Part shown: positions 1 to 9,054 of the stretch, in pieces | Layout: each line of letters begins with the position of its first letter | How positions within the stretch are numbered: the first letter of the stretch is position 1 | Origin: WLMZ01 sp031410915 | GTDB lineage: Bacteria > Actinomycetota > Acidimicrobiia > Acidimicrobiales > Ilumatobacteraceae | Length of the DNA stretch: 64,000 nucleotides | Reading direction: 5' to 3' | NCBI GenBank assembly: GCA_031410915.1 | Contig: JANNZY010000039.1 | Coordinates: 1 to 64,000 of the forward strand | Translations under genes and position numbers: made by a program | Notes under the pieces: generated by a model | The model's database searches: none | What the model was told of the DNA's origin: nothing | What the model saw: only the letters and a program-made list of their open reading frames with translations

Positions 1-513
1 CTCGAGGCCCTTGCCCTTGACGATCACGTTCGTCAACCAGATGAGACCACGCGAGACCCAGCGCAGCGGCGGGAACGAGACGAGCACCGCGGTCGGTCGG
101 GCGGCAACGAGCGCAGCGCGCTGGGGGTAGATGACCGCGTACGTCTTCGGCACCGCTTCGGCGAGCACGAAGAACACGACGATGTTGAGGAACACACCGA
201 CGACGACACCCCACGTGCCGAAGACGTCGTCGAGCACGACGGCAGTGAGGGTCGATTGCACGATCTGACAGACGAACACCGTGAGCAGAAGCGGATTGAT
301 CCATCGCTCCGGCTCGCTGACCAGTTTGCTGAGCACCTTGGCCGAGCGATTGCCCTGGTCGGCGAGCGCATCGGCCTTGGGTTTGGTCATCCGCGACAGG
401 CCCATCTCGGCCACCGAACAGAACGCGAGGACGACGAGGAGCAGGAAGATCGCAACGACCATCCACACATGTTTGGGGGTGAACTCCGCGGCGATGTGCG
501 AGGCGGCGATCAT
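1..513 (-). CDS. CNNM/CorC-type (TlyC-like) transporter, N-terminal part
   Basis: Membrane protein of the CNNM/hemolysin C family, usually linked to Mg2+/Co2+ efflux. Only the first 171 codons lie here; the C-terminus with the CBS pair and CorC_HlyC domain would be left of base 1. Visible is the DUF21 membrane domain: a hydrophobic helix (residues ~13-30) running into CSVAEMGLSRMTKPKA, a second around residues 65-80 and a third at ~88-105 ending in FFVLAEAVPKTYAV, the family's AE.xPK signature. The ATG overlaps the ybeY stop as ATGA, so translation is probably coupled. phoH, ybeY and a CNNM gene in this order is a common bacterial arrangement. Confidence 0.88.
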   Translation of the reverse strand, partial: MIAASHIAAEFTPKHVWMVVAIFLLLVVLAFCSVAEMGLSRMTKPKADALADQGNRSAKVLSKLVSEPERWINPLLLTVFVCQIVQSTLTAVVLDDVFGTWGVVVGVFLNIVVFFVLAEAVPKTYAVIYPQRAALVAARPTAVLVSFPPLRWVSRGLIWLTNVIVKGKGLE

Positions 514-1109
514 GGGATGGGTTGCTCCTGGTTGAAGGCAGTTGGGGCTGGACCCTGCCAGTGCAGCGCTTCGAGCAGCTCGCGCTCGCGCTGACGCATG
601 GTGGCCGTCTCGTCCGGTTCGGCGTGGTCGTGCCCGAGGACGTGGAGGATTCCGTGCACGACGAGGAGGGCCAGTTCGTCGTCGAGAGTCCCGGCGTGCG
701 TCGATGCCTGTTCGGCGGCGACTTTCGGGCAGATCACGACGTCACCGAGCAACATCGGCATGTCCGACGGATCGAGCGGGGCACGATCGGGCCCGCGGGT
801 CGCGCCCGATGTGGCGGGCGCCATGTCCAGATCTGCGGCGTCGATCGGAAACGACAAGACGTCCGTCGGCCCGATCTTGCCGAGGAACGACTCGTTCAGC
901 TCGGCGATGTCGGTCTCGCCGATGAAGATCAGTGACAGCTCGGTGCCGCCACGAACGCCTTCGGCGGCGAGGACTCGCTCGGCCAGGAGCTGCCAGCGGG
1001 CGAGGTCGACTGCAATGTCGCCTTGCTCGTCGGAACAGAACACCTCTGGGTCAACGTCGCCGCCGATCTTGGACCGCGTGCCTATTCGAGGTCTCGACGA
1101 GTCACCCAC
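510..1109 (-). CDS. ybeY: Endoribonuclease/16S rRNA maturation factor YbeY
   Basis: Zinc-dependent endoribonuclease of 16S rRNA 3'-end maturation and ribosome quality control. The signature HGILHVLGHDH near the C-terminus holds the three metal-binding histidines, and the family core LNESFLGKIGPTDVLSFP is present. The start is uncertain: a GTG at 1109 overlaps the phoH stop by 8 nt and gives ~199 residues, while the open frame runs on to 1265 inside phoH. A more internal GTG before FCSDEQGDIAVD is also possible. It is sandwiched between phoH and a CNNM gene on the same strand, with overlaps at both ends, so the three form one transcription unit. Confidence 0.9.
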   Translation of the reverse strand: MGDSSRPRIGTRSKIGGDVDPEVFCSDEQGDIAVDLARWQLLAERVLAAEGVRGGTELSLIFIGETDIAELNESFLGKIGPTDVLSFPIDAADLDMAPATSGATRGPDRAPLDPSDMPMLLGDVVICPKVAAEQASTHAGTLDDELALLVVHGILHVLGHDHAEPDETATMRQRERELLEALHWQGPAPTAFNQEQPIP

Positions 1110-2115
1110 GGCGCGCCCCGTGGTTGACGCGATTCGGCCAGGTCGACTGCGTGTCGACGCCGGCTTCGGGCGTGGCCCGCTCGTAGGCGGCGACGATGTC
1201 GGCAACGATCTTGTGGCGAACGACGTCGCCCGCGCCGAGATGCACGAAGGCCAGACCTTCGACACCGGTCAGCACGCGCTCGAGCCCGGACAGACCACTA
1301 CGACCGTCGGGAACGTCGACCTGCGTCGTGTCGCCGGTGACGACCACCTTTGAGCCGAAGCCGATGCGGGTGAGGAACATCTTCATCTGCTCGGGCGTGG
1401 TGTTCTGTGCCTCGTCGAGGATGATGAAGCTGTTGTTCAGCGTGCGACCGCGCATGAATGCGAGCGGGGCGACCTCGATCGCTTGGCGCTCGATGAGCCG
1501 CTGCGCACCCTCGGTCTCGACCATGTCGTACAGCGCGTCGTACAGCGGGCGCAAGTACGGGTCGATCTTGGCCATCAGATCGCCGGGGAGGAAGCCGAGC
1601 CGCTCGCCGGCTTCGACCGCAGGGCGAGTGAGGATGATGCGCTGCACCTGCTTGGTCTGCAGCGCCTGCACGGCCATCGCCACCGCGAGCCAGCTCTTGC
1701 CAGTGCCGGCCGGGCCGATGCCAAACGTGATCACGTTCTCGCGGATCGCGTCGATGTAGCGCTTCTGACCAGCGGTCTTGGGCCGGACCGAGCGCCCTTT
1801 CGAGGCGCGCAGGATGTCGTCGGTGAGGACGCGACTCGGCGATTCGTCGTCGCGCATCATCGCGATCGAGCGCGTCAACATCGCCGCGTCGAGGTGCTGG
1901 CCGCGTTGCAACACGAGTACCAGTTCTTCGAAGAGGCGACCGACATCGTCGGCACCCTCCCCGGACAGACTGATCTCGTTGCCGCGGATGCTGATGCTGA
2001 CGTCCGGAAACGCCTGTTCGATCACGCGGACGTGCTCGTCACGAGGACCGAGCAGTGGCGCCATCAAGTGGGAACCGGGTACGACAACCGTCACCGTCGT
2101 GCCAAGCAGCGTCAT
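1102..2115 (-). CDS. phoH: PhoH family ATPase
   Basis: PhoH-like P-loop ATPase of about 337 residues, the usual size. Walker A is GPAGTGKSW, preceded by the PhoH hallmark KTAGQKRYIDAI. Walker B is FIILDEAQNTTPEQMKMFL, followed by the sensor region VVTGDTTQVDVP. The N-terminal part (FPDVSISIRGNEISLSGE) resembles the KH-like region of PhoH/PhoL proteins, consistent with RNA-linked function. The open frame extends upstream to 2409 through low-complexity sequence that overlaps the divergent gene, so I take the ATG at 2115 (MTLLGTTVTV). First gene of the phoH-ybeY-CNNM unit. The divergent neighbour starts at 2329, leaving a 213-bp shared upstream region. Confidence 0.9.
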   Translation of the reverse strand: MTLLGTTVTVVVPGSHLMAPLLGPRDEHVRVIEQAFPDVSISIRGNEISLSGEGADDVGRLFEELVLVLQRGQHLDAAMLTRSIAMMRDDESPSRVLTDDILRASKGRSVRPKTAGQKRYIDAIRENVITFGIGPAGTGKSWLAVAMAVQALQTKQVQRIILTRPAVEAGERLGFLPGDLMAKIDPYLRPLYDALYDMVETEGAQRLIERQAIEVAPLAFMRGRTLNNSFIILDEAQNTTPEQMKMFLTRIGFGSKVVVTGDTTQVDVPDGRSGLSGLERVLTGVEGLAFVHLGAGDVVRHKIVADIVAAYERATPEAGVDTQSTWPNRVNHGARRG

Positions 2116-2328
2116 GCAACCTCGGCCGTCGCCAGCGCGCGGGCTCGCAGTGGTGTCATCGCCCCAACGGTAGCGCCCGCTGTTGCCACGGCGAGCGGTT
2201 TCTTGCGATTCCTGGCCACTCAGCGCGTTTGAGCTGCCACTGAGCAGTAGATTCTTAGGTGAAAAGGGTCTATCGTCGTCGGAGACGCCATCATCGAGCG
2301 GCGACAACGTGGCAGGGCAGGGAGTCGG

Positions 2329-4659
2329 ATGGCGAGGCGCCTGGAGACGAATGGATGGTGGTACCCCGCGACCGCTGGCTTCGTCGCGCTCGTCGCGCTG
2401 TTCGCTCAATCACGTGACGCCCTCGGGACGGCCTATGTCGTGATCGCCCTCGCCGTGGTGCCGCTTGCATTTGCTGCCCACCACCGTGGCGCGATCGAGC
2501 GACGAGTCGCGGTCGGACTGACCGCATTCGGATTCCTCAATGCCGCGACGGTCGCGTTGCGGGCGCTCGAGCGTGACCATCCTGGCGTCCAATCGTGGTC
2601 GGAGATCAGCGCGTTGCTGACGACGGTCTTCATCATCGGCGGCATCGGCTTCGTCGCGCACAACCGTCGCGGTGCGGACTTCCGCGGTGTCGTGGCCGAC
2701 GGCGGCATCGTCGCGCTCGGCAGCTGGCTGCTGGCATGGGTCACCATCGTGCGCCCCGCGCTGGACAACTTCGATCGCGGCATTTGGCGCACCGTTCTGC
2801 TCGGCGCGATGGAGCCGCTCGGCACGATCGTGCTGTTCCTGCTCGTGATCGTCGTGTTCTCCGACACTGCCCATACCCAGGCAGTGCGCTTCCTGTCCGG
2901 AGCCGTCACTCTGGCCATCGCCGGCGGCGTGATCACGGCGCTGCACGACTCCGGCCACATCGGCGACATGTTCGCGCTCTCGACGGCTCTGGCGATGGTG
3001 GCCAACGGACTTCTCTACGCAGCGCTCGCCCACCCGAGCGTGAAGACCCTGCTCGAACCACAGCCGCGTCTGCGACCGCGAGGCATGTTCGGCCGAATCA
3101 TGACGACCACGACAGCGCTGGTTGTGCCGATCGTGGTCATGTCGGCCACCACCCCGGCCGACGGCTTCGACCGTCTCGTGCGGACGGTGTCGGTCGGCCT
3201 GCTGGCGCTCGTCGCAACGGCGCGCATCATCCAGACGGTCCGCGGCAACAAGTTCGCGCAGGAGGCGCTGCTGCACACGGCGCGCACCGACACGCTCACC
3301 GGTCTCCCCAACCGTGGTCACCTGCTGGAGGCGATCAACGCCACGCTGCACGAGTCGTGGAAGGGTTCGGCCCACCCCACCCTGTTCTTCATCGACCTCG
3401 ACCGCTTCAAGAACATCAACGACAGCCTCGGCCATCTCGCCGGCGACCGCGTCCTGATGACGATCGCCGATCGGCTGCGGCGCTCCGTTCCGGAGCGGGC
3501 CACCGTCGCCCGCATCTCTGGTGACGAATACGTCGTGCTCGATCCTGCGTCGCCGAGCCTGGACAACGCGATGGAACTGGCGCAGCAACTGCTGACCTCG
3601 TTCCGCGAGCCGCTGCCGCTGGCATCCGGTGACGTGTTCGTCACCGCCAGCATCGGAGTGGCCCGGTCCGAGCCACAGTCGCACCGCAACGCCGACGTGT
3701 TGCTGCGCCACGCCGACACGGCGATGTACCAAGCCAAAGATGCCGGCCGCAACTGTGTCGCGCTGTTCGACGAATCGATGCACGAGCGTGTCGCCCACCG
3801 GCTCACGGTCGAGACCGCGCTGTTCCGCGCGCTGGACCGTCGCGAGTTGAGGATGTACCACCAGCCGATCCTGGACATGTCCACGGGCGACGTCGTCGGC
3901 TTCGAGGCGTTGATGCGCTGGCAGCAGGGTGACGGCACCATCGTGTCGCCCGCTGAGTTCATCCCGATCGCCGAGGACACCGGCACCATCATCCCCATCG
4001 GGTCCTGGGCGTTGCAGGACGCGCTGGCCACGTTGCGCACGTGGATCGACACCGGTGTCTGCTCGCCGCTGGCGACGATGTCGGTGAACGTGTCGCCGCG
4101 CCAACTCGCCGACCCGGACTTCCCCACCATCGTCAACGACGCGTTGCACGAGTCCGGCGTGTCACCGCACCTGCTCTGGCTGGAGGTCACCGAGGGTGTG
4201 ATGATCACCGAGCCCGAACTGGCCCTCGCCACGTTGCGGCGGCTGCGTTCGCTCGGGGTGCGCGTCGCCATCGATGACTTCGGTACCGGCTACTCATCGC
4301 TGTCGCTGCTGCAGAAGTTCCCGCTGCAGCGGATCAAGATCGACCGCGCCTTCGTGCACGGCCTCGGTGACAACAACAACGACCGCTCACTCGTGCGCAC
4401 CATCATCGCCATGGGGCTGTCCCTGGGGCTCGACATGGTGGCCGAAGGTGTGGAGACCATCCAGCAACTGCAGGTGCTGAGCGAACTGGGCTGCACCAAG
4501 GCCCAGGGCTACCTGATCTCACATCCGGTGCCACCCGACGCGATGCGCAGCACGGTGTCGGCGCTGGAACGCATGGGCGCGTGGCCCGGCGTGAAGAAGC
4601 CCAGCGGGTTCGTCCCCGCCGTCGAGGCCGCGACCGTCACCGAACAACTCCGCGTTTGA
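2329..4659 (+). CDS. Membrane GGDEF-EAL protein (c-di-GMP turnover)
   Basis: 776 residues: about eight hydrophobic segments in residues 15-310, a GGDEF domain (~320-490) and an EAL domain (~510-765). The GGDEF motif is SGDEY at ~397, which departs from GG(D/E)EF, and no RxxD inhibitory site stands five residues ahead of it, so cyclase activity is doubtful. The EAL domain keeps the expected catalytic set: FEALMRW, the Asn of VNVSPRQL, the Glu of WLEVTEG, the Asp pair of AIDDFGTGYSSL, the Lys of IKIDRAF and the Glu of AEGVET. I infer a membrane-anchored phosphodiesterase whose GGDEF part may only bind GTP. The ligand of the membrane part is unknown. The ATG at 2329 is the first start; the gene is monocistronic. 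Confidence 0.92.
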   Translation: MARRLETNGWWYPATAGFVALVALFAQSRDALGTAYVVIALAVVPLAFAAHHRGAIERRVAVGLTAFGFLNAATVALRALERDHPGVQSWSEISALLTTVFIIGGIGFVAHNRRGADFRGVVADGGIVALGSWLLAWVTIVRPALDNFDRGIWRTVLLGAMEPLGTIVLFLLVIVVFSDTAHTQAVRFLSGAVTLAIAGGVITALHDSGHIGDMFALSTALAMVANGLLYAALAHPSVKTLLEPQPRLRPRGMFGRIMTTTTALVVPIVVMSATTPADGFDRLVRTVSVGLLALVATARIIQTVRGNKFAQEALLHTARTDTLTGLPNRGHLLEAINATLHESWKGSAHPTLFFIDLDRFKNINDSLGHLAGDRVLMTIADRLRRSVPERATVARISGDEYVVLDPASPSLDNAMELAQQLLTSFREPLPLASGDVFVTASIGVARSEPQSHRNADVLLRHADTAMYQAKDAGRNCVALFDESMHERVAHRLTVETALFRALDRRELRMYHQPILDMSTGDVVGFEALMRWQQGDGTIVSPAEFIPIAEDTGTIIPIGSWALQDALATLRTWIDTGVCSPLATMSVNVSPRQLADPDFPTIVNDALHESGVSPHLLWLEVTEGVMITEPELALATLRRLRSLGVRVAIDDFGTGYSSLSLLQKFPLQRIKIDRAFVHGLGDNNNDRSLVRTIIAMGLSLGLDMVAEGVETIQQLQVLSELGCTKAQGYLISHPVPPDAMRSTVSALERMGAWPGVKKPSGFVPAVEAATVTEQLRV

Positions 4660-4712
4660 CCCGACGTGGCCCGGCGGATCGGATCCTCGCCCCCTGCACG
4701 ACTCGAATCGAA

Positions 4713-5504
4713 CTACTTGCCGTCGTAGACCGCTTGGAAGAGTGACCGGTCCGCTTCGGACAAGCGCTGGCGTGTGAGTCGATTGGTGACACTGTCCAGT
4801 TGCTGACGGCACTCCCACGACGCAACCGCAGTCTCCAACTCCTCGCGTTTGAAGGAGTCCCTCGCAGAGTTGTCCAAGGACTGGTAGCGCTGACCGAACT
4901 CGACGACAAGCTCTTGCGGCGTTCGGGCATCGAAGGAGAATCCCTTGCTCACGAGGCAGTCGCGCCACGCTCGCACGGCATCGACGTAGTCGGGATCACT
5001 CTGCACAGCCGCCCCGATCTCGTGGATCGTCTTGGCAATTTGGGCCAACCGCACCTCGACATCGGATGCCCTGACTTCAGCGTCACACCTTTTGAGTGCC
5101 TGATCCCAGGATTGTTGTTCGGTCGACCCGAGCGACGTATACATGGAGTCATTCGGATTGCGCTGGGCACGCTGAGAGTCAATGTCAAGCGTGCTGAAGC
5201 CGAATCCATATTGCTCAGCGAACTCACGCGACGACGCATTGAGATCTGGCCCGAGAACGAGAATCGACTCTGCGGGCGCTGCGACATAGTCGAATCCTTC
5301 GGACCGCATGCACACGGCGCGCGCGTTCTCACGCTGTTGCGCAAGATTGCGTCGCAGTTCATTCGCCTGCTTGCCGTCAGACACCGATACGAGCATCTCG
5401 GCGTAGCCGGTGAACACATCCGTGGTTGAGGTCGGCGCGCTCGACGAGTCAGCACACGACGATGCGTACAGGATGGTCGTCGCAAGAAGCAGTCGAGCAA
5501 TCAA
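4713..5504 (-). CDS. Putative lipoprotein, function unknown
   Basis: 263 residues beginning with a short hydrophobic signal (LLLATTILYASSC) whose Cys could be lipidated; the lipobox is weak because it has Ala at -3. The mature part is hydrophilic, helical and Gln/Arg/Glu rich, with Cys in a repeated setting (CMRSEGFDY, KRCDAEV, DCLVSKGFSFD, ECRQQL). The two copies of C-x-x-(S)-x-GF look like related half-repeats. The start at 5504 is TTG with no strong ribosome site. It is convergent with the GGDEF-EAL gene and stands alone. The stretch 4930-5500 seems lower in GC than its flanks. I do not recognise a family with assigned function. Confidence 0.65.
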   Translation of the reverse strand: MIARLLLATTILYASSCADSSSAPTSTTDVFTGYAEMLVSVSDGKQANELRRNLAQQRENARAVCMRSEGFDYVAAPAESILVLGPDLNASSREFAEQYGFGFSTLDIDSQRAQRNPNDSMYTSLGSTEQQSWDQALKRCDAEVRASDVEVRLAQIAKTIHEIGAAVQSDPDYVDAVRAWRDCLVSKGFSFDARTPQELVVEFGQRYQSLDNSARDSFKREELETAVASWECRQQLDSVTNRLTRQRLSEADRSLFQAVYDGK

Positions 5505-5663
5505 CCGAATTTCGATTCACCCGAGACGACCCTCCGTTTTACCGACTATGTCGTGCGATGGCTGGCACGATACATACAACGCCATGCGGCCACAAGGGTT
5601 GGGGAGATACTCGCAACACGAGTGCGACTTCACCGGCTTCGCGAGGTGGCCTGGCGCGGGAGG

Positions 5664-7616
5664 TCAGTTCAGGGCGGGGTGATCGGCAATGGCGTCCAAC
5701 GCGGCTGGGTTGGCGATGGAGTCGCGGTTGCGGACGGTGCGTCCGTTGACGGCGTCGGTGGCGGCAAGTTCGACGAGCTTGCCGCTGAACGTGCGGGGCA
5801 GGTCGGCGACGGCCAGGATCACAGCCGGCACGTGGCGTGGACTCGTCGCAGCGCGGATGCGGGCCTTGATGGCTGCGGTGAGCGTGTCGTCCAGATCCAT
5901 ACCGTCGGCGAGGCGAACGGCGAGCACGATGCGCACGTCACCGCCGACGTTCTGGCCGAACGCCATCGACTCGACGACATCGTCCATCGAGTCCACGACG
6001 CGGTAGATGTCGGCAGTACCGATGCGGACGCCTCCCGGATTCAGCGTCGCATCGGAACGACCGTGGATGATCGCGCCACCGTGCTCGGTCCACGACGCGA
6101 AGTCGCCGTGTGCCCACCGACCGGGGAAGCGGTCGTAATAGGCGGCACGGTACTTGGGGCCGGTCGGTCCAAAGGGTTCGTCGCCCCAGAAGCCGAGCGG
6201 CTGCGACGGGAAGGGTTGCTCACAGACCAACTCCCCGGCACCACCGGTGGCGTCGAGCGGCGCTCCCGCGTCGTCGACGAACGCGACAGCCATCCCGAGC
6301 ATCGGGCGCTGGATCTCGCCGGCGTGCACGGGCAGCGTCGGCACGCCACCGAGGAAGCACGCACACAGGTCGGTGCCACCCGAGATCGACGCCACATGCA
6401 CATCGTTCTTCACCGCCGCGTACACGTACTCGAACCCGTGTGGCGCGAGCGGCGACCCGGTCGAGCAGATCGTGCGCAGCGCAGACAAGTCGTGATGCTC
6501 GCTGACCTGCAACGCGTTCGAGGCCAGCCCGTCGATGAACTTGGCAGACACCCCGAGCAGGGTGACGCGCTCGCGTTCGGCGATGTCGAACAACTGATGC
6601 TGCGTGGGATGCATCGGCGAGCCGTCGTAGAGCACGATCGTCGCCCCGGTTGCGAGCACGGAGACGAGCCAGTTCCACATCATCCAGCCGGTCGTCGTGT
6701 AGTACGTGACGACATCGCCGGGGCGGATGTCGCAATGCAGGCGGTGTTCCTTGGCATGCATCAGCAGCACTCCCCCGGCGCGGTGCACGATGCACTTCGG
6801 TTTGCCCGTCGTGCCCGAACTGAACAGCACGTACCACGGATGGTCGAATGGCAACCGCTCGTACCGGGGCACGGCGTCCGGATGGGCGCCCAGGAGCCGC
6901 TGCCACGGCCGGAAGCCCTCGACGTCGCGATCGCCGGTCACGACGCAGAGCCGCACCGCGGCGAGACCGGCTGCGATCGCGACCAGCTTCTCGCTCGTGT
7001 CGATGTGCTTGCCGGCGTAGGTGTACTCGGAGCAGCCGACGAACACCACCGGCTCGATCTGCTCGAAGCGGTCGAGCACCGCAGCGACACCGAAGTCCGG
7101 AGACGCCGAGGAGAACACTGCGCCGATCGATGCTGCGCCGAGCATCGTGATCAGCGCCTCGGGGCCGTTCGGCAGCATGGCGCAGACGCGGTCGCCGGCT
7201 CCGATGCCGGCGTCGCGCAGCACCGCTGCGAACGACGCGACGGCGCCGCGCAGGTCGTCGGCCGCGAGAGACGACACATGCCCGTGCTCGTCATAGGCGA
7301 CCACCGCCGGCACGTCGTCAGCATCCGGCAACCGGGCGAGCAGGTTCTCGGCGACGTTCAACGACGCGTCTGGGAAGAATCGAGCCGCAGCAATGTCATC
7401 GCTGGACACGATCACCGGAACGCCAGGATCACCGATGATGCCGCAGTGGTCCCACACTGCACGCCAGAACGCGGCCGGCTCGGCGACCGACCAACGATGC
7501 AGCGCGTCGTAGTCGAGCCCGTCGAAGCCATGGTCGCGAGCGAACGTCGCGATGTTCGTTGCGCCCGCCCGCTCGCGCGTCGGCGCCCACAGTTGCGTAC
7601 CCGTCTGTGCGTCCAT
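5664..7616 (-). CDS. Acetoacetyl-CoA synthetase (acetoacetate-CoA ligase)
   Basis: ATP-dependent ligase making acetoacetyl-CoA from acetoacetate, ~650 residues as usual for the family. Family-specific stretches are the N-terminal WSVAEPAAFWRAVWD, then SASPDFGVAAVLDRF, the P-loop-like FSSGTTGKPKCIVHRAGG, TTGWMMWNWLVS and VLYDGSP. The C-terminal part has HGRSDATLNPGGVRIGTADIY and a final SGKLVELA carrying the acyl-activating lysine. The ATG at 7616 is preferred over the TTG at 7622. Its product links it to the carnitine genes at 9-13 kb, where the cleavage enzyme releases acetoacetate, so I infer that it recovers that product. Divergent from the phosphoesterase, 46 bp away. Confidence 0.9.
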   Translation of the reverse strand: MDAQTGTQLWAPTRERAGATNIATFARDHGFDGLDYDALHRWSVAEPAAFWRAVWDHCGIIGDPGVPVIVSSDDIAAARFFPDASLNVAENLLARLPDADDVPAVVAYDEHGHVSSLAADDLRGAVASFAAVLRDAGIGAGDRVCAMLPNGPEALITMLGAASIGAVFSSASPDFGVAAVLDRFEQIEPVVFVGCSEYTYAGKHIDTSEKLVAIAAGLAAVRLCVVTGDRDVEGFRPWQRLLGAHPDAVPRYERLPFDHPWYVLFSSGTTGKPKCIVHRAGGVLLMHAKEHRLHCDIRPGDVVTYYTTTGWMMWNWLVSVLATGATIVLYDGSPMHPTQHQLFDIAERERVTLLGVSAKFIDGLASNALQVSEHHDLSALRTICSTGSPLAPHGFEYVYAAVKNDVHVASISGGTDLCACFLGGVPTLPVHAGEIQRPMLGMAVAFVDDAGAPLDATGGAGELVCEQPFPSQPLGFWGDEPFGPTGPKYRAAYYDRFPGRWAHGDFASWTEHGGAIIHGRSDATLNPGGVRIGTADIYRVVDSMDDVVESMAFGQNVGGDVRIVLAVRLADGMDLDDTLTAAIKARIRAATSPRHVPAVILAVADLPRTFSGKLVELAATDAVNGRTVRNRDSIANPAALDAIADHPALN

Positions 7617-7662
7617 CGGCAACTCAACCTAGTTGTGGGGGTGGCGATGTAGCGTCGGCCCG

Positions 7663-9054
7663 ATGGGCGAGATCAGGACGGACTTGGGTGGCTCGGCAGC
7701 GGCCGGTCCGGGGCAGCCATTGATCACCGTGGTCCACATCAGCGACATGCACGTCCTGGACTCTGCGTCGCCGGCCCGAGGCGAGTGGGTCGAGCTCGAG
7801 GCTCACGACCCGACCTTTCGCCCGCTCCTGCACATGCATCGGCCATACGACGCGCTTGCGCTGGCTGCGTTGCACGCCCACGTCGAATCCATCCGCGCCG
7901 ACAGCCGTGGATGCGATCTGGTTGTGTCCACGGGCGACAACATCGACAACGGTCAGCGCAACGAGGTCGACGCCTACCTCGCGATGCTGGCGGGTGGGCC
8001 GGCTCGGCTGTCCGCCGTCGGCAGCGCGCAGGATGCTTCGACGTGTGCTTTCGACGAGCCGTGGCCCTACTGGTGCCCAGACCGCGCCGTCGTCGATGCG
8101 TGGCGCGATCGTGGCTACCCCGCCGTCGACGACTTCGTCGAGCGCGCCGGCGCGCAGCTCGTCAGCGGCGGGCTCGGCGTGCCGTGGACCAGCGTTCCTG
8201 GCAACCACGATCTGATGCGTCAGGGGACTGCGCTCGACACCGCCTCGCTCGCGGCCATCGCCGTCGGTGACGCGAAGTCGCTGTGCCGCCCCGCCGGATT
8301 CTCACCCACCGACCCACTGTCGCTGTTCCTCGACGAGCCGGAGGCGTTCTCCTGCGGCCCGACGTTCGCGATCACCGCTGACGCGACCCGGAGGATCATC
8401 GATCGGGCCGAGTGGATCGCCGCGCACCGCGCCGCCGGTGCACTTGGTTTCGAGGCCGGCAGTCGCGACGACTCGATCGACCGGGTCATCGACACCGAGC
8501 ACGTGCGCTTCGTGTTGCTCGACACGAACCATCCGGCCGGCGACTACCAAGGCAGCGTCGGCGTGGACCAGCTGGAGTGGCTCGACGCGCGATTGGCCGA
8601 GGTCGATGCCGAGCAGAGCTCGCGGGTTGCCGTCCTCGTCAGCCACCACGGCACCGACTCGCTCGTCAACGAGCGCGAGCCGAACGACGACCGCCGCCTG
8701 GCCGAAGCGATCAACGCGGTCGTGCATCGCCATGCGTGCGTGGTCGCCTGGCTGCTCGGCCATCGCCACGTCAACCGCATCGAGCCGCGCCCAGGCCAGT
8801 CCGGCGGCTACTGGGAGATCACGACATGCTCGACCATCGACTGGCCCTCGGAGACGCGCCGCGTCGCCATCGCCCGTCAACCCGACGGCGCGATCGAGAT
8901 CACGTGCGCGATGCAGCGCCACCGCGCCGAGCCCGGCTCGCTGGCCGGCGTGCACCTCGACCTTGCCGAGCGTTTCACTTCTCCTCGCGCCGCGGCCCGG
9001 ATGGCCGGGCGCAACGAGGACCGCGACGTCCGGCTGGTGCTACCCGCGCGTTGA
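7663..9054 (+). CDS. Calcineurin-like metallophosphoesterase (actinobacterial family)
   Basis: 463-residue protein with all metallophosphoesterase metal-ligand blocks in order: HISDMH, STGDNIDNG, PGNHDLM, SHHGTDS and the terminal GHRHVNRIE. The spacing is long, with a large insert (residues ~90-165) between the GDN and GNHD motifs, as in a family of ~450-500-residue actinobacterial phosphoesterases. The ATG at 7663 begins MGEIRTDLGG; an in-frame TTG lies ten codons upstream. No signal peptide, so cytoplasmic. Its 3' end overlaps the convergent dioxygenase gene by 15 nt. The substrate cannot be told from sequence. Position inside the amine cluster makes a phospho-ester of a related compound possible, but that is only a guess. 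Confidence 0.85.
   Translation: MGEIRTDLGGSAAAGPGQPLITVVHISDMHVLDSASPARGEWVELEAHDPTFRPLLHMHRPYDALALAALHAHVESIRADSRGCDLVVSTGDNIDNGQRNEVDAYLAMLAGGPARLSAVGSAQDASTCAFDEPWPYWCPDRAVVDAWRDRGYPAVDDFVERAGAQLVSGGLGVPWTSVPGNHDLMRQGTALDTASLAAIAVGDAKSLCRPAGFSPTDPLSLFLDEPEAFSCGPTFAITADATRRIIDRAEWIAAHRAAGALGFEAGSRDDSIDRVIDTEHVRFVLLDTNHPAGDYQGSVGVDQLEWLDARLAEVDAEQSSRVAVLVSHHGTDSLVNEREPNDDRRLAEAINAVVHRHACVVAWLLGHRHVNRIEPRPGQSGGYWEITTCSTIDWPSETRRVAIARQPDGAIEITCAMQRHRAEPGSLAGVHLDLAERFTSPRAAARMAGRNEDRDVRLVLPAR

Noticed and set aside
5553..7652. Long plus-strand open frame (699 codons) opposite acetoacetyl-CoA synthetase
   Set aside because: It is the antisense of a well-recognised gene, its composition is Arg/Gly/Asp/Val-biased as expected for antisense frames in high GC, and no domain can be seen.
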